Of a stretch of 37,610 nt of DNA, positions 1 to 7,628 are shown piece by piece (position 1 is the first letter of the stretch; each line of letters starts with the position of its first letter). The stretch is taken from the NCBI GenBank assembly GCA_031373785.1, contig JANMNE010000148.1, forward strand, positions 1 through 37,610, given 5' to 3'. Made by a program: the position numbers and the translations under genes. The stretch is from JAENVT01 sp031373785. GTDB lineage: Bacteria > Actinomycetota > Acidimicrobiia > Acidimicrobiales > Ilumatobacteraceae. Below the pieces are notes generated by a model that made no database searches, had not been told where the DNA came from, and worked only from the letters and a program-made list of their open reading frames with translations.

Positions 1-2
1 TG

Positions 3-86
3 GCCAAGTGGCAGGCCGCCGATGGAATCTGGGACGCCGGGACCGTTTCCCCATGGGAGCTCGAGCAGTACCTGCCCTTCTTCTGA
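3..86 (+). CDS. C-terminal fragment of an unidentified protein
   Basis: The first bases hold an open frame that runs in from outside the window and ends with TGA at 84-86. The 27 visible residues end in WELEQYLPFF. Third codon positions are strongly G/C, as in the neighbouring genes, which supports real coding. I do not recognise the family from so short a tail. The gene converges on the methyltransferase gene, whose stop lies 11 bases further on. Confidence 0.5.
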   Translation, partial: AKWQAADGIWDAGTVSPWELEQYLPFF

Positions 87-97
87 CGAACCCTTCC

Positions 98-922
98 TTA
101 CGAGCGCTTCGTGGCCCGCAACGTGTAGGAACAGGCGAGACGCCATGGTCGGTCGGCCACTCGCCATTCTGCCAGCTCACGTTTTTCCATCTGACCCGGC
201 AACGCCTCCCAGGGCACGCTGTCGTGCTCGACGAGACCGGTCAACTGCATGCCGGCATCGAGAAGGGCGGTGATCGTCTCGCCGAGCCCATGGTTCCAAC
301 TGTGCGTCACGTTGTGGGTGAACTCCGCCTGCGTTGCCACGTACGTGCCCGCGTCGTCGTCGACCAACGGCTCGGGTCGTTCGAAGTAGGGGTACCCGAC
401 CAGCAACCTGTCGTCGCAGGCCTCGTCGAGGGCCCACAACATCGGGTGGCCCTCACGGATGAACAGCCGCCCGCCGGGGCGCAGCAACGCGGCGACCACA
501 TCGGCCCAGCGGCGGATGTCGGGAAGCCAGCACAGCGCGCCGATCCCGGTGTAGACCAGGTCGAAACTGGCTGGCCCGAGTACGTCGAGGGCGTCGTAGA
601 TGTTCGACTCGACGTAGTCGACCGGTGTACCTGCCAGCGCAGACAGGCGCCGAGCCTCGGCGACCGAGGCGCCGGAGAAGTCGAGCCCGGTCATCGTGGC
701 ACCGAGACGGGCGAGTGAGATGGTGTCGGTCCCGATGTGGCACTGGAGGTGAACGCCGCGCGCACCACGTACATCGCCGAGCAGCGGGAGATCGAATCGC
801 ACCACCTCGCTCAAGAACTGAGGATCTGACACGAAGCGATCGAAGAAGTAGTCGGGTGAGGCCGCATGCGCTGCGGCCCGGTCGTCCCAGTTCGCCCGAT
901 TGACGTCGATGTAGTCGGTCAT
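98..922 (-). CDS. Class I SAM-dependent methyltransferase
   Basis: The 274-residue protein has a Rossmann-type methyltransferase core. The glycine motif I region reads GVHLQCHIGTDT (about residues 56-67), followed by an acidic strand end (TGLDFSG, 78-84) and the later segments FDLVYTGIGALCWLPD and LLRPGGRLFIREGHP typical of the Methyltransf_11/25 group. This group methylates small molecules or proteins using S-adenosylmethionine; the substrate cannot be read from the sequence. I chose the ATG at 922 (MTDYIDVNRANWD) because a longer frame to 1006 would run into the end of the upstream GGDEF gene. It is probably last in the minus-strand series that begins with the acyl-CoA-dehydrogenase-like gene. 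Confidence 0.85.
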   Translation of the reverse strand: MTDYIDVNRANWDDRAAAHAASPDYFFDRFVSDPQFLSEVVRFDLPLLGDVRGARGVHLQCHIGTDTISLARLGATMTGLDFSGASVAEARRLSALAGTPVDYVESNIYDALDVLGPASFDLVYTGIGALCWLPDIRRWADVVAALLRPGGRLFIREGHPMLWALDEACDDRLLVGYPYFERPEPLVDDDAGTYVATQAEFTHNVTHSWNHGLGETITALLDAGMQLTGLVEHDSVPWEALPGQMEKRELAEWRVADRPWRLACSYTLRATKRS

Positions 923-956
923 GAGAAAACGCTGCCACATCCGGCGCGGCGTGAAT

Positions 957-1877
957 TCAGCGAGCCGCGGCGACCACTCGTCCGCGGCCGGCGTGCTTGG
1001 CCGCATACGCAGCGTTGTCGGCAGCTGCCATCAGCGCCCCGGGGGTGTGGTGAACGCTGCTCGTCGCCAGGCCCACGCTGGCACCGATGGTCACCTTGGT
1101 CCCGAGGATCGCAAACGGGGTCGCCAGGGCCTCGACGATTCGCTCGGCGATGTCAGCGGCTGCCGGGGCCGTCATGTTCGGCCCGAGCAACACGACGAAC
1201 TCGTCGCCACCGATGCGCGCCGGCAGGTCGGCGACACGAAGGTTCTCCTTGAGACGGTCGGCGACGCCGGCCAGCACCGCGTCGCCGGCGGCGTGCCCGA
1301 GGGTGTCGTTGACCCGTTGGAAGTGGTCGAGATCGATGAAGAGCACGATCCGGCCGGGCGACACCCACGTCTCGTCATCGGCTGACTCGCTCAGGGCGAC
1401 CTCGAGGTGGGCGCGGTTGGCCAGACCCGTCAACTGGTCGTAGTCCGAACGTTGGTCGACCTCGGTCTGATCACGACGTGGTGCGGTGATGTCGCGGACG
1501 ACGGCGACGAATCCGCACGGGCCGCCGACGCCGTCATGATGCGCATCGACGGCGAGTGAGCCGACGAAGCGTGACCCGTCGCGTCGCGCGAAGATCCACT
1601 CCTGTCCGACGGACCGGACCATGGCATCGACATCGGCGGGTACATGGAAGATGCTGGGATCGAGCAGGCCGATCACCTCATCGGCTCCGTACCCGAGCAG
1701 CGTCTCGGCGCCGCGGCTGAATGCGGTGATCACGCCGGCATGGTCGGTGACGATGATTGCGTCGTTGGCGGCTGCATGCATGACCCGGGTCAGGAGATCT
1801 GACGATGCCGCGACGCCGCGACAATGCGGTTCGCCGGGAGGCAAACGGTGGGCGTCCCCCAGCGGCTGTGCGTGCAT
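957..1877 (-). CDS. PAS-GGDEF diguanylate cyclase
   Basis: The 306-residue protein carries an N-terminal PAS sensor domain (about residues 27-133, including NDAIIVTDHAGVI and GFVAVVRDIT) and a C-terminal GGDEF domain (about 140-306). The signature GGDEF is intact at 223-227. An RxxD inhibitory site (RVAD, 214-217) sits exactly five residues upstream, so the enzyme should make cyclic di-GMP from two GTP and be product-inhibited. There is no membrane segment and no EAL domain, so it is a soluble cyclase driven by whatever the PAS domain senses. The start ATG at 1877 has a GAGG ribosome-binding site five bases upstream (1883-1886). A longer frame to 2132 would overlap the TetR gene. Confidence 0.9.
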   Translation of the reverse strand: MHAQPLGDAHRLPPGEPHCRGVAASSDLLTRVMHAAANDAIIVTDHAGVITAFSRGAETLLGYGADEVIGLLDPSIFHVPADVDAMVRSVGQEWIFARRDGSRFVGSLAVDAHHDGVGGPCGFVAVVRDITAPRRDQTEVDQRSDYDQLTGLANRAHLEVALSESADDETWVSPGRIVLFIDLDHFQRVNDTLGHAAGDAVLAGVADRLKENLRVADLPARIGGDEFVVLLGPNMTAPAAADIAERIVEALATPFAILGTKVTIGASVGLATSSVHHTPGALMAAADNAAYAAKHAGRGRVVAAAR

Positions 1878-1975
1878 GTCGACCTCACGATGCGCGCCGA
1901 AGTTCGAATGCTCGACGGTGCACCTCGACGTGCAGGCTGCACTGTACCGGCGAGGTTGCGAGGTTCGTCCGGTCT

Positions 1976-2620
1976 CTACGGCCCGGTCGGGAGTCGCCCG
2001 GCGAGACCGTCGAGCAGACGGTCCAGGGCGAACACGAAGCGCTCGTCGGCCGTGCCGGGATACAGCGATGGCGCCATGGCGACCGAATGGGGAAAGGCCT
2101 CGGCATCGAGCGTTGCGTAGTCCGACCTCCATTCGGCGTAGGTGCGGTCACGTTCCGACGCGGGCATCGACGCCAGGGTCGAGTCGATGGTTGCCGAGCC
2201 GATGGTCAGCTCGATCACCGCGTGGTACGCCTCGGCCGCCGTCACGGCGTCGAAGCCGGCGTCGCGCAGCTGGCCGAGCATCGTCTCGGTGATCAACAGC
2301 TCGTTGCGATGCCGGGGCGGGGCACCACGTACCAGCGAGGCGAGCGCAGGCTGGGCGAGGTTCGCGGCGCGGATCCGAATGCTCAGCTCGCGGATGCAGG
2401 CGCGCCACGACGACGTCGGCAAGGCATCGGCAACACCGGACAGGCTGCGATCGCCCATCGCCCGCAACAGCTCATCCTTGCTGCGGAAGTGGCGATAGAT
2501 CGCAGTCGGGTCCGCATCGAGCGCATCACCGAGCTTGCGCACGGAGAACTGTTCCGATCCCACCTCACCGATCACCTCGATGGCGGCAGTCACGATGCGG
2601 TCGGGAGTCAGGCGTGCCAT
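1976..2620 (-). CDS. TetR/AcrR family transcriptional regulator
   Basis: The 214-residue protein has the TetR N-terminal helix-turn-helix (about residues 8-55; FSVRKLGDALDADPTAIYRH and FRSKDELL are typical) and a larger ligand-binding C-terminal half that I cannot assign to a ligand. It starts at ATG 2620 (MARLTPDRIV), 13 bases after the stop of the acyl-CoA-dehydrogenase-like gene, so the two are probably co-transcribed. The palindrome at 3828-3844, between the promoters of that unit and of the divergent hydrolase/dioxygenase unit, is the obvious candidate operator. It would make this protein an autoregulator and the switch of both units. That link is inferred from position. Confidence 0.9.
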   Translation of the reverse strand: MARLTPDRIVTAAIEVIGEVGSEQFSVRKLGDALDADPTAIYRHFRSKDELLRAMGDRSLSGVADALPTSSWRACIRELSIRIRAANLAQPALASLVRGAPPRHRNELLITETMLGQLRDAGFDAVTAAEAYHAVIELTIGSATIDSTLASMPASERDRTYAEWRSDYATLDAEAFPHSVAMAPSLYPGTADERFVFALDRLLDGLAGRLPTGP

Positions 2621-2633
2621 GCGTCGCGACCGA

Positions 2634-3797
2634 TCAGTCGTAGAGGCGAGCCGTCGCCAGCCGCTCCAGGCACACCTCGGCACTCCACGGCAGCATCAGC
2701 GAGCCGAGCCGAGCGTCGCGGTACATGCGTTCGAGCGGCAGATGCTTGAGCATCGCTTGGCCGCCGCACACGCGGATCGCCATCGATGCCACCTCGGCGG
2801 CGTTCTCCATCACGGTGTATGCCGCAGACCATCCGAGCACGAGCGCATCCTGGTCGGGATCCAGCATGGCCTCATCGACGGCGCGGTACAACAGTGCCCT
2901 CGACTGCTGATGGCGGAGTTGCATCTGCGCCCACCCAACCTGCTTCATCGGGTGGTCGCGCCGCGCCCCGGCAGCTTGGCCCGGAAGCTCGCCGCGGAGG
3001 TATGAACGCGTCGCATCCAGTACTCCACCGGTCAACCCGAGGTAGCTGGGGCACAGCGACAAGAACAGCCATGGGTAGCGCTCGGCGGCCTGGTTGTAGA
3101 TCCCGGCGGGGAGCCACTCGTTGGTCTCCGGCACGAACACATCGTCCATCAGCAGGGTGCGCGACACCGTGCCGCGCATTCCGAGCGGGTCCCAGTCGTC
3201 GACGATCGAGACACCCTCGGCGTCAGCAGGAACACCGAGGAAGCGGATCGTGTCGTCGCCGGCCACCTGACAGATCACGTTGTAGAAGTTGGCTGCACCG
3301 GCCAGCGAGGCGAAGATCTTGCGCCCCGTGACCCGCCAGCCACCGTCGACTGCTTGGGCCCGAGTGGCCACGCCCGCCGTCGCTCCCGGCGCCAGCCCTT
3401 CGCTGAACGGCTGGCTGTGGATGTGACCATGCTCGACGACGCCGCGGAACATCGAGGTGCGGATCTGGTCGTGCCGGGCGCGCTCGCTGTCCGACATGGT
3501 CAGCGAATCGGCGACCTCGCCGCACCACAGCATGGTGGCGTTGTGCATGTTGAACGTGAGTGCCGTGGCTCCGCAGTAGCGGCCGATCTCTTCGCTGACC
3601 CGTACGTAGTCGGCGTAGCTGGCGCCGAGACCACCGTCTTTCGTGGGCACGCACAGGGCCAGCAGCCCGTCCCGACGGAAATCGGCGAAGTTCTCGAACG
3701 GAAAGCTGGCTTCGCGGTCGTAGCGCACGGCGCGTTCGGCAATCACCGGGCCCAAGGTGCGGACCCGGTGAACCAGCTCGTGTCGATCGACCGTCAT
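2634..3797 (-). CDS. Acyl-CoA-dehydrogenase-fold flavoprotein without the usual catalytic glutamate
   Basis: The 387-residue protein has the full acyl-CoA dehydrogenase layout: N-terminal helical domain (1-125), central beta domain with DWDPLGMRGTVSRTLLMDDV (about 201-220) and C-terminal flavin-binding helices ending in YRDARLGSLMLPW (359-371). Family members oxidise acyl-CoAs with FAD, or act as flavin-dependent hydroxylases (HsaA/DszC type). At the position of the catalytic Glu of medium-chain enzymes the residue is Leu369, and the alternative helix-G position (around 241-260) also has no acidic residue. Ordinary acyl-CoA dehydrogenation is therefore doubtful, and a monooxygenase role is worth considering given the divergent NicX homologue. 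The start ATG 3797 lies 7 bases from a -10 box. Confidence 0.85.
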   Translation of the reverse strand: MTVDRHELVHRVRTLGPVIAERAVRYDREASFPFENFADFRRDGLLALCVPTKDGGLGASYADYVRVSEEIGRYCGATALTFNMHNATMLWCGEVADSLTMSDSERARHDQIRTSMFRGVVEHGHIHSQPFSEGLAPGATAGVATRAQAVDGGWRVTGRKIFASLAGAANFYNVICQVAGDDTIRFLGVPADAEGVSIVDDWDPLGMRGTVSRTLLMDDVFVPETNEWLPAGIYNQAAERYPWLFLSLCPSYLGLTGGVLDATRSYLRGELPGQAAGARRDHPMKQVGWAQMQLRHQQSRALLYRAVDEAMLDPDQDALVLGWSAAYTVMENAAEVASMAIRVCGGQAMLKHLPLERMYRDARLGSLMLPWSAEVCLERLATARLYD

Positions 3798-3804
3798 GGC
3801 CACG

Positions 3805-3833
3805 ATTGTGAAGGGCGCTCGAGACGATGTCAA
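3805..3833 (-). promoter_or_regulatory. Promoter of the flavoprotein-TetR unit
   Basis: Read on the minus strand, a perfect -35 TTGACA (3833-3828) is followed after 17 bases by CACAAT (3810-3805), with the ATG seven bases further on. The -35 hexamer is one arm of the palindrome at 3828-3844. The short gap to the ATG implies little or no leader. Confidence 0.6.
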
Positions 3834-3844
3834 CACCGTTGACA
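3828..3844. promoter_or_regulatory. Palindromic operator candidate (TetR type)
   Basis: TGTCAAC-ACC-GTTGACA is a perfect inverted repeat with 7-base arms and a 3-base centre. It lies in the 76-base gap between two divergent units, one of which encodes a TetR regulator. Each arm contains a TTGACA -35 hexamer, one facing each way, so a bound repressor would cover both promoters. Confidence 0.7.
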
Positions 3845-3867
3845 AATATCGGTGAGCAGGAAAGACT
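3839..3867 (+). promoter_or_regulatory. Putative promoter of the hydrolase-dioxygenase unit
   Basis: TTGACA (3839-3844) forms the right arm of the palindrome. The -10 is weak: AAGACT at 3862-3867 after 17 bases is the best match. The gene starts at 3874 or 3877, so the leader would be nearly absent. Confidence 0.4.
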
Positions 3868-3873
3868 ACGGAT

Positions 3874-4686
3874 GTGATGGTTGCCTCCGACGTTGACGGC
3901 GAACGGTTTGCCTGGCGCGAGGCGGGCCACGGCGCGCCCCTGGTGCTGCTCCACGGCCTTGGCGGGAGCCGGCTGTCGTGGGAGCCGCAGCTCCGAGCGT
4001 TGGCGAATGGGCGCCGGGTCGTGGCGTGGGACTTGCCGGGGTACGGAGCATCCGCTGCCCTCGACGTCGACATGACGTTCACCGCGCTGGCCGACGCGGT
4101 CGTGGCCTTCATCGACGTGCTCGGCGCCGACGCGGTGCACCTCGCCGGGATCTCGTTCGGCGGGATGATCGCCCAGTACGTGGCCGCTCGTGCTCCTTCG
4201 AGGGTGCACAGCCTCACGCTGCTGTCGACCAGCCCGGCGTTCGGCCTCGACGGCACCAAGCCGCAGGAGTGGCGCGCGGCCCGCCTCGCCCCACTCGACG
4301 AAGGGCTCGAACCCGTTGACTTCGCGGACCGAGTGCTGGCTTCCATTGCCGGGCCGCACATCTCACCGGAGGCGCTGGCCGGTCAGCGGGCGGCAATGGC
4401 CCGGGTGACGAGCACAGGGATGCGTCGAGCCATCGACTGCCTGGTCACCCACGACAGTCGGGCGCTGCTGCCCGCGATCACCGCGCCGACGTTGTGTGTG
4501 GTCGGCGAGCTCGACGAGGAGACACCGGTGGCCTACGCCTTCGCTCTCGCCGACCTGATCCCGCACGCTCGGCTCGTCGTGATCCCGCACGCCGGTCACC
4601 TCCTGAACGTCGAGGCGCCCGATGCGGTCAATCAGCTGCTCGACGATCACATGCAGCGCTCGGCGGCGCGGGCGGCGGATCGATGA
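3874..4686 (+). CDS. Alpha/beta hydrolase, possible N-formylmaleamate deformylase (NicD-like)
   Basis: The 270-residue alpha/beta-hydrolase has an oxyanion motif LLHGLGGS (25-32), a nucleophile elbow GISFGG with Ser94, Asp214 in GELDEETP and His242 in HAGH, so the triad is complete. The fold is shared by enol-lactonases, esterases and the deformylase NicD. Its stop overlaps the start of a NicX-type dioxygenase (ATGA at 4683-4686). In aerobic nicotinate degradation NicX opens 2,5-dihydroxypyridine to N-formylmaleamate and NicD, an alpha/beta hydrolase, removes the formyl group. The NicD assignment therefore rests on context; overall similarity to NicD is not strong. The start may be GTG 3874 or the adjacent ATG 3877. 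Confidence 0.85.
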   Translation: MMVASDVDGERFAWREAGHGAPLVLLHGLGGSRLSWEPQLRALANGRRVVAWDLPGYGASAALDVDMTFTALADAVVAFIDVLGADAVHLAGISFGGMIAQYVAARAPSRVHSLTLLSTSPAFGLDGTKPQEWRAARLAPLDEGLEPVDFADRVLASIAGPHISPEALAGQRAAMARVTSTGMRRAIDCLVTHDSRALLPAITAPTLCVVGELDEETPVAYAFALADLIPHARLVVIPHAGHLLNVEAPDAVNQLLDDHMQRSAARAADR

Positions 4687-5729
4687 CCGAGTGGCGCTAC
4701 ATCGAGACCTTCGCGGCGCAGCTGGCGCGGTGCGGATTGGTCGACGGGGAAGTCGTCGCGCTGCTGAGCGAATCGCAGAGCCGTCCCGCTCTGGTCGAGA
4801 CGGCCCGGCTCGCAGCGCAGTCACTGGGTGGGCGAGTCTTCGACGTCGTCGTGCCAACGCCGGCATCGACGCACTCCGTGCCGATCCGATCGACCGGAGC
4901 GTCGCAGGCGATCGCCGGAAACCCTGGTGTCATCGCCGCGCTGTCGTCGGCGGGGTTGGTGATCGACTGCACGGTCGAGGGGCTGTTGCACGCCCCCGAG
5001 CTCGGCGCGATCCTCGCCACGGGCACGAGGGTGCTGATGATCTCCAACGAGCATCCCGACATCTTCGAACGACTGGCGTGGGACGTCGATCTGCCCGGAC
5101 GTGTGGATCTCGCCCACCAGTGGCTGCGCGGCGCGGCGCGGATGCGCGTCACCAGCGACGCGGGCACCGATCTCACGATCGACCTCACCGGCGCCGTCAC
5201 CGCCGGCTCGACCGGTGTGACGAGTGGTCCGGGCTCGATCGCCCACTGGCCGGGGGGTCTGGTGATCGCCTTTCCTGCAGCACACTCGGTCGGCGGCACC
5301 CTGGTGATGGCCCCCGGCGACCTCAACCTGACGTTCAACCGCATCGTCGAGTCGCCGATCGAGATGACCATCGTCGACGATCACATCACCGATATCGGTG
5401 GCAGCGGCGTCGATGCCCAGCTGTTCCGCTCGTACCTGGCGTCGTTCGGTGACCGTGCAAGCTACGCGACGAGCCACGTCGGGTGGGGCATGAACGCGGC
5501 GGCACGATGGGAGGCCGTCGAGCTGTACGACCGTCGTGAGACGTGGGGCACCGAGGCACGTGCGTTGGCGGGCAGCTTCTTGTACTCGACCGGCGCCAAC
5601 GAAACCGCCGGTCGTTTCACGGCAGGTCATTTCGACCTGCCGATGCGTGGCTGCACCGTCGCCCTCGACGGGATTGCCGTGGTCGAACGCGGCGAGCTCG
5701 TCGCCGAGCTGCGCAGACCGGCGGGCTAG
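4683..5729 (+). CDS. nicX: 2,5-dihydroxypyridine 5,6-dioxygenase family protein (NicX-like)
   Basis: The 348-residue protein closely follows the layout of Pseudomonas putida NicX as I recall it, an Fe(II) extradiol-type ring-cleaving dioxygenase structurally related to M29 aminopeptidases. Shared blocks include the HxGWG segment (265-269), LYDR (281-284), FLYSTGANE (299-307) and GHFDLPMRGC (315-324). The iron ligands described for NicX (His265, His318, Asp320) correspond to His265, His316 and Asp318 here. The expected reaction is oxygenolytic opening of 2,5-dihydroxypyridine to N-formylmaleamate. The ATG overlaps the hydrolase stop, so the two are translationally coupled. The maleamate amidase and maleate isomerase that would complete the pathway are not in the window, and substrate drift within the family is possible. 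Confidence 0.8.
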   Translation: MTEWRYIETFAAQLARCGLVDGEVVALLSESQSRPALVETARLAAQSLGGRVFDVVVPTPASTHSVPIRSTGASQAIAGNPGVIAALSSAGLVIDCTVEGLLHAPELGAILATGTRVLMISNEHPDIFERLAWDVDLPGRVDLAHQWLRGAARMRVTSDAGTDLTIDLTGAVTAGSTGVTSGPGSIAHWPGGLVIAFPAAHSVGGTLVMAPGDLNLTFNRIVESPIEMTIVDDHITDIGGSGVDAQLFRSYLASFGDRASYATSHVGWGMNAAARWEAVELYDRRETWGTEARALAGSFLYSTGANETAGRFTAGHFDLPMRGCTVALDGIAVVERGELVAELRRPAG

Positions 5730-6520
5730 TACGCGCTCGCCGGTACCCGGTACTCCTCACGCTGCACCCGCGACATCTCGGCGATCTCGTCGATCTCTTC
5801 CTTCTGGAAGCCGGCCATCTCGCGGAACGTGCGGGCCAGGCGGATGGCCGCCTCGCGGTCCTCGCCGCGATTGCCGCGGAAGTTGAACAAGCCGTCGACC
5901 GTGCGCTGGAACTCGAGAGCCCGGGTCTGGCGATCCTTGTCGTCCTTGGTGAGCTCGCGCAGCCAGGTGCTGCCCATCTTCACGTGGGTCACCTCGTCGG
6001 CCAGCATCCAGTCCTCGCAGAAGTACAGCACGGGGTCGTTCATGTCGCCGGCGAAGTCGCGCATGGTCGTGAAGACGTCGATGGCCAACCCTTCGAGCGC
6101 CCGGTTCACACCGGCGAGACGGAACACGGGGTCCGAATGACACGCCGCCTCGAACAGTGTGACCGCCTCGCTGAACTCGCCGACCTCGGTGCCCATGTGC
6201 TCGCCGAGGCGCAGGCTGATCTCCACGTGACGGGCTTCGTCCCAACACTGCCTGGCCATGTCGAGCTTCATCGCCAACGGCGTTTCCTCCGTGGTGTAGT
6301 CGAACGCCGTGCGCCCGGCGCCCTCGAGGGCCTGGATCTCGCCGACGAAAATTCCGTGCATCTGCCGCCGAGCCCGGTCGAACGACTCGGCTGACTCGGG
6401 ATCCATTCGGCGATCCTGACCTTGGTCGTTGGGTCGCTCGTCGGCAAAGCGTTCCTCGGTCGTGATGCGGTGGAATCGGGAGTCGCGTTGGAGCGCTGTC
6501 GGTGGTAGCTGCTTGCGCAT
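5726..6520 (-). CDS. Ferritin-like di-iron domain protein
   Basis: The 264-residue helical protein has a ferritin-like carboxylate di-iron pattern: Glu61/Glu66 in the first helix (GEIQALEGAGR), ExxH at 95-98 (DEARH), Glu143 (ALEGLAID) and a second ExxH at 176-179 (ADEVTHV). It belongs with uncharacterised ferritin-like oxidase/oxygenase families (DUF455-like); the substrate is unknown. I prefer ATG 6520 (MRKQLPP) over ATG 6553 because a TACGCT -10 box ends six bases upstream of it and the longer start would overlap the divergent glycosyltransferase. Its TAG stop shares the sequence CTAG (5726-5729) with the stop of the dioxygenase gene. Confidence 0.8.
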   Translation of the reverse strand: MRKQLPPTALQRDSRFHRITTEERFADERPNDQGQDRRMDPESAESFDRARRQMHGIFVGEIQALEGAGRTAFDYTTEETPLAMKLDMARQCWDEARHVEISLRLGEHMGTEVGEFSEAVTLFEAACHSDPVFRLAGVNRALEGLAIDVFTTMRDFAGDMNDPVLYFCEDWMLADEVTHVKMGSTWLRELTKDDKDRQTRALEFQRTVDGLFNFRGNRGEDREAAIRLARTFREMAGFQKEEIDEIAEMSRVQREEYRVPASAY

Positions 6521-6526
6521 GAGAAA

Positions 6527-6532
6527 AGCGTA
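6527..6532 (-). promoter_or_regulatory. -10 box of the ferritin-like gene
   Basis: TACGCT on the minus strand ends six bases before ATG 6520. It fits the leaderless pattern of the window and supports the shorter start. Confidence 0.45.
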
Positions 6533-6551
6533 GACGAAAGCGCGGCGCGCC

Positions 6552-7628
6552 ATGATGGGGGCCGTGCGTGTCGCCTACACCCTGGAACAATGCTGGCACC
6601 GGGTGCCGGGCGGTACGGGAGTTGCGGCGATGCGCGTAGCCGAGGCGATGGCGGGCGAGCGCGACGTGACGCTGCTCGGTGTCGCCGGTCGCCACAAGCA
6701 CGTGCCCAGCGAGCCGTGGTCGCCGGTCGTACCGATCGCCCATCTCCCGGTCGGTGGGCCGCTGCTGTACGACCTGTGGCTGCGCCGAGGTTGGCCGAAG
6801 GTCGAGCGCGCCACCGGGCCGGTCGACGTGGCCCACGCCACGACCCTGATCCCATGCGCGACCGACGCGCCGATGGTGGTGACCGTGCACGATCTGGCGT
6901 TCCTGCACGACCCGTCGCACTTCACCCGTCGCGGCAACAGCATCTTTCGCCGCAGCCTCGAACAGATCCGTCGACGCGCCGACCTCGTGTTGTGCAGCAG
7001 CGAGGCGACGATGGACGACTGCGTCGCCGCGGGAATTCCGGGGCAGCGGCTGCGGCTCGTGCCGCTCGGGGTCGACGCCGCCAAGGTCGACGCCGCCGAG
7101 GTCGCCCGCGTGACGGCGCTGCATCACCTGCCGCCGCGCTACCTGCTGTTCGTCGGCACCGTCGAGCCGCGCAAGAACCTGCGTGGGCTCGTAGAGGCCG
7201 TCGGTCTCCTCGAGGAACCGCTCCCGCTGGTCGTCGCCGGAGCAGAGGGTTGGGGCGACATCGACATCCCGGCAGGTGGCGACGTCCGATTCATCGGCTT
7301 CGTGCCCGCCGCGGACCTCGGCGGGTTGTATGCCGGGGCCGAGGTGTTCTGCTATCCGAGCGAGCGCGAGGGGTATGGGCTGCCGGTGCTGGAAGCCATG
7401 GCCCAGGGCACCCCGGTCGTCACCAGCCGCGGCACGGCAACCGAGGAGACCGCCGGCGGGGCGGCCGTGCTGGTCGATCCGTCGAACCCCGCCGACATCG
7501 CCCGCGGCATCACCGAGGCCGCGGAGCGTCGGCACGCGCTGGCAACCGAAGGTGTCGCCCGCGCCGATCGGGCGACGTGGCACGAGACCGCACGCCTGAC
7601 TGCCGAGGCGTATCGGGAGTTGTGCTGA
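6552..7628 (+). CDS. GT4 family glycosyltransferase
   Basis: The 358-residue GT-B glycosyltransferase has an N-terminal acceptor domain (GGTGVAAMRVAEAMA near the start, VTVHDLAFLHDP in the middle) and a C-terminal donor domain with FVGTVEPRKNLRGL and an E-x7-E motif (EREGYGLPVLEA). The family transfers a sugar from a nucleotide donor with retention, in the cytoplasm or at the membrane face; the linkage cannot be told. It is first of three glycosyltransferase genes. Its stop overlaps the next ATG by one base (TGATG, 7626-7630), so the proteins are made together. The start could be ATG 6552, ATG 6555 or GTG 6564 (VRVAYTL). Confidence 0.9.
   Translation: MMGAVRVAYTLEQCWHRVPGGTGVAAMRVAEAMAGERDVTLLGVAGRHKHVPSEPWSPVVPIAHLPVGGPLLYDLWLRRGWPKVERATGPVDVAHATTLIPCATDAPMVVTVHDLAFLHDPSHFTRRGNSIFRRSLEQIRRRADLVLCSSEATMDDCVAAGIPGQRLRLVPLGVDAAKVDAAEVARVTALHHLPPRYLLFVGTVEPRKNLRGLVEAVGLLEEPLPLVVAGAEGWGDIDIPAGGDVRFIGFVPAADLGGLYAGAEVFCYPSEREGYGLPVLEAMAQGTPVVTSRGTATEETAGGAAVLVDPSNPADIARGITEAAERRHALATEGVARADRATWHETARLTAEAYRELC

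Noticed and set aside
6551..6553. ATG 6553 as start of the ferritin-like gene, sharing CATG with the opposite glycosyltransferase start
   Set aside because: The downstream ATG 6520 has a TACGCT box six bases before it, and the extra residues (MARRAFVYAFL) do not look like part of the domain.
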